From positions 62,001 through 126,000 of the forward strand of contig PLZB01000029.1 of NCBI GenBank assembly GCA_003151955.1: a stretch of DNA of 64,000 nucleotides. Direction: 5' to 3'. The translations under genes were made by a program, and so were the position numbers. This document shows, one piece after another, positions 61,774 to 64,000 of this stretch. The notes under the pieces are model-generated. The model had not been told where the DNA came from. It searched no databases and was given only the letters and a program-made list of their open reading frames with translations. Every line of letters starts with the position of its first letter. Position 1 is the stretch's first letter. This DNA is from Acidimicrobiaceae bacterium. Lineage in GTDB: Bacteria; Actinomycetota; Acidimicrobiia; Acidimicrobiales; UBA8190.

Positions 61774-62490
61774 ATGGCCTACAACAGACGCCTCCTGACC
61801 CAGGGTGAAGAGATCGTCGTCGAGATGCGCCCCAACTGGGCCTTCCTCGGCTGGCCCCTCGTCGCCGCCGTGGCCGCCGCCGCCCTGGCCGTCGTGGTCC
61901 AGGTCCTCCTCCCCTCCAACCCGCCCAAGTGGGAGGAGGTCCTGGGCTGGATCAGCCTGGGCCCCCTCGTCGTGGCCGTTCTCTGGTTGGCCGGCCGGCT
62001 CCTGCGGTGGTTCACGACCAGCCTGGTCCTCACCACCACCCGGGTCATCCAGCGGTCCGGGGTCTTCTCCCGGACCGGCCACGAGATCCGCCTGGAGCGG
62101 ATCAACGAGCTCTCCTACCACCAGTCCATCTTCGGCCGGCTGGCCGGCTACGGGGACGTCCTGGTCGAGACGGGCGGGGAGACAGGCCTCGAGACCTTTC
62201 ACTACATCCGCCGTCCCGCCGCCGTCCAGAGCCTCATCACCCAGCAGCTCGACACCTTCCGGCGCCAGTCCATGGGGATGGGCTCCGGAGGATACGGCCC
62301 CGGAGGTCCGCCCCCGGCCGCCTACGTCCCCCCCGCCTCCCCTGCCACCCCGCCGGGCGGGACGCCGGCCGCCGGGGGTCCGGGATCGGCCGCCGACCGG
62401 CTCGTCCAGCTCGACGAGCTCCGGAAGCGGGGGATCCTCTCCGACGAGGAGTACGAGGCCAAGAAGGCGGAGCTCCTGGGCCAACTCTGA
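61774..62490 (+). CDS. Bacterial PH (YdbS/DUF304-like) and SHOCT domain membrane protein
   Basis: A 238-residue protein. Two hydrophobic helices (about 25-45 and 58-78) precede a bacterial PH-type domain (TTTRVIQRSGVFSRTGHEIRLERINELSY). A Gly/Pro/Ala-rich linker leads to a C-terminal SHOCT module (LVQLDELRKRGILSDEEYEAKKAELL), which in other proteins mediates oligomerisation. The function is likely in membrane or envelope organisation. Leaderless ATG; the next gene starts 13 nt after its stop. Confidence 0.88.
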   Translation: MAYNRRLLTQGEEIVVEMRPNWAFLGWPLVAAVAAAALAVVVQVLLPSNPPKWEEVLGWISLGPLVVAVLWLAGRLLRWFTTSLVLTTTRVIQRSGVFSRTGHEIRLERINELSYHQSIFGRLAGYGDVLVETGGETGLETFHYIRRPAAVQSLITQQLDTFRRQSMGMGSGGYGPGGPPPAAYVPPASPATPPGGTPAAGGPGSAADRLVQLDELRKRGILSDEEYEAKKAELLGQL

Positions 62491-62503
62491 ATGGGGGGCT
62501 GCC

Positions 62504-63088
62504 ATGAGGGTCTTCGGCCGGAAGGCGAAGCCTGACAACCAGGAAGACTTCTTTGTCAGAGCGTTCGGTGCCAACCCGGAAGAGCTCCGTCGTCGGGGCC
62601 TCGACCCCCAGGCCATGGCCCTGGCCCACATCAGGGAGGGCCTCGAGAAGGAGGGTCGTTCCAGCGTCAGATTCGGTGTCCTCCTGGCGGCGTTCGGTCT
62701 GGCTGTATCCGTGGCGACGCTCGTCGGTGGACTCCACGAGCGGGCCCTCACGGGGCCTCTCAGCGGAGGGCGAAACACAACCGGACGCATCGTCAGCGCC
62801 GACCTGCTCGGATGCCGTGGCGGCTGTGAATGGCAGATCGTCGTCTCCTTCGCTGTGCCCGGTCGGGGCTCCTTCTCTTTCGAGCCTCCCCACACGACGA
62901 GGCAGCCTGTCGTCGACTCGACGGTCAACGTCTCCTACCTCCCTTCCCATCCGTCGACCGCCCGCGACACGAGCGACGTGGCCAACGACGGGACAACCCT
63001 TCTCTGGATCAGTCCTCTGGGTGTGGCCCTGGGCGTCCTCTGCGGCTTGCCGATGATCCTCTTGGACCGGAAGCAGGCGAGATCCTGA
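62504..63088 (+). CDS. DUF3592-like membrane protein
   Basis: A 194-residue protein with a cytosolic N-part, a helix near 57-75, an outside beta-rich domain and a second helix near 168-186. VDSTVNVSYLPSHPSTA resembles the conserved segment of DUF3592 proteins. The ATG follows GGGGGG by 6-7 nt, 13 nt after the PH-SHOCT stop. Base composition is less extreme than upstream (more A and T), as in the following gene. Function unknown. Confidence 0.75.
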   Translation: MRVFGRKAKPDNQEDFFVRAFGANPEELRRRGLDPQAMALAHIREGLEKEGRSSVRFGVLLAAFGLAVSVATLVGGLHERALTGPLSGGRNTTGRIVSADLLGCRGGCEWQIVVSFAVPGRGSFSFEPPHTTRQPVVDSTVNVSYLPSHPSTARDTSDVANDGTTLLWISPLGVALGVLCGLPMILLDRKQARS

Positions 63089-63089
63089 C

Positions 63090-64000
63090 TCAGCCGAGGA
63101 GGAGGGCCACGACCGGCGCCGGGATGGCCCAGGCCTGGTGGTCGAAGTCCGTGATTCGCTTGGTGGCGAGGATGCCCCGGTGGTACCGGGCCTCAATACC
63201 CCTCGCCTCTCCCCGCCAGCCGTGGTCCACCCACTTCGACTCCACGGGAGTTGTGAACTCATCGCCGCTCGGGCCTGGAACGGGCACCGGCCCGAGGTCG
63301 ACTTCGTTCCCCTTCCCGGTTCGGACATGGCCGATCGCGTCGCCGGCCGCCCATCGCCCGGGTTGAGCCTCGTTCACCGCCGTTGCCATGGCAACGGCGA
63401 GTGCCGCCTCACTCAAATGAGGGTGTTCCGGCTGACGGAGCCCAGCCCGTCGCCGTTGACCGAGCCAGGCGAGCAGGGGGTCGGCCAGGTAGAGCTTGGG
63501 CTGGGAACCTGCGACGGGTAGTCCCCGGTCGTCGACCTGGGGGCACCAGAGGGCGGCGAAGCACCGGACCAGACGTGAGATTCGCACATCGAAGGCAGCG
63601 CGGTTGGCGTAGCCCAGCGCTTCCGATGTCGCTGTCCGGTTCAGGGGAGAGGAAGAACGGGACGCCAGTTCGGCGAGGAGTCGAGGGACGGAGTCATCAT
63701 CAGCGCCGGAATCGACATCCCGGTGCACCCAGGACTCGAGGTCGGCAAGGAAGGCGTCGCTGACCGCTCCTGCTTGCGAGTATTCAGCCACCGCTCGGGG
63801 AAAGCCCCCCGACTCCAGGTAGGACTGCCAGGCCAGATCCAGATCATCGACGTAGAGGTCCAGCCGGGCCGCCACCCGCCTCGCTTCAGGGCTCTGGAGC
63901 GCCCAGGGCGGGACGGGACCCGGCCGAGGGATGTCCGGGCGGGTGGCGGCCAGCACATCTCGAAACCGCATGGGGAAGAGCAGACGGGACCGGTGCAGGT
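63090..64000 (-). CDS. DUF4143-type ATPase (AAA_14-like), N-terminus outside the window
   Basis: Only the C-terminal part is present: the frame stays open to the window edge (LHRSRLLFP before MRFRDVLAA), so ATG 63971 is not the start. The visible 300 residues resemble the DUF4143 part of AAA ATPases of unknown function (SYLESGGFPRAV; LADPLLAW; ESKWVDHGW near a PD-(D/E)XK-like nuclease fold, where the E-x-K pair might be catalytic). Such genes are often accessory and spread horizontally; the less biased codon use here agrees. It converges on the DUF3592 gene with a 1-bp gap. Confidence 0.7.
   Translation of the reverse strand, partial: LHRSRLLFPMRFRDVLAATRPDIPRPGPVPPWALQSPEARRVAARLDLYVDDLDLAWQSYLESGGFPRAVAEYSQAGAVSDAFLADLESWVHRDVDSGADDDSVPRLLAELASRSSSPLNRTATSEALGYANRAAFDVRISRLVRCFAALWCPQVDDRGLPVAGSQPKLYLADPLLAWLGQRRRAGLRQPEHPHLSEAALAVAMATAVNEAQPGRWAAGDAIGHVRTGKGNEVDLGPVPVPGPSGDEFTTPVESKWVDHGWRGEARGIEARYHRGILATKRITDFDHQAWAIPAPVVALLLG

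Overview
The window is very GC-rich, densely packed DNA from an actinomycete-type bacterium. A member of the class Acidimicrobiia (Actinomycetota) fits best, but this is an inference from gene content. The supporting content is F420 biosynthesis (cofD-cofE), a Kgd-type 2-oxoglutarate decarboxylase carrying an E2 domain, the phosphomannomutase/Trm112-like/SIS-isomerase run known from other actinobacteria, a giant GT2 protein next to a DUF5719-like protein, RF2 with ftsEX, and DUF2510 and SHOCT domains. No tRNA, rRNA, CRISPR, insertion sequence or prophage gene was found.

Layout. 1-14.5 kb: a truncated sugar-nucleotide epimerase; a secreted lipase divergent from a TetR regulator; cofE/cofD; three translationally coupled GT4 glycosyltransferases; an Rmd-like reductase; a small helical protein; and a GT2-membrane protein coupled to a DUF5719-like protein. 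This is envelope glycan synthesis plus cofactor F420. 14.5-24.9 kb: FtsH, a CPBP protease, a large GT-C-like membrane protein, a lipoprotein, a frameshifted exported protein, ManB, a Trm112-like protein, a phosphosugar isomerase and a DUF2510 protein. 24.9-31.2 kb: a probable structured non-coding RNA, secA, prfB and ftsEX. 31.2-43 kb: an ABC-2 exporter, a serine hydrolase, a nucleotidyltransferase, a polar amino acid ABC importer, a divergent acyl-CoA synthetase/acyl-CoA dehydrogenase pair, a GGDEF protein and an alpha/beta hydrolase. 43-51 kb: kgd and a three-gene prepilin operon. 51-64 kb: HAD and M20 hydrolases, a NYN-ribonuclease/S1 fusion, a 54-aa protein, a FabZ-like protein, ExoIII, a UvrD-like helicase, hydrolase/membrane MurF/Ddl, PH-SHOCT and DUF3592 proteins, and a truncated DUF4143-type ATPase.

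Regulation visible in the sequence. About twenty genes have a TANNNT -10 hexamer ending only 6-10 nt before the start codon, which implies leaderless mRNAs and helps settle start codons. Two divergent gene pairs use back-to-back -10 hexamers sharing one TA step. A smaller set of genes (lipase, tetR, Trm112-like, DUF2510, ftsE, amino acid transporter, 54-aa protein) has a real leader with Shine-Dalgarno. Within operons, 4-nt ATGA/GTGA overlaps are the rule.

Most notable items: the 274-nt RNA candidate at 25013-25286, whose ends pair in a 15-bp helix and whose 5' end sits just after a -10 hexamer; the leaderless promoter pattern; the NYN RNase/Lys-Ala tail/S1 fusion; and the membrane-anchored MurF coupled to a hydrolase and Ddl.
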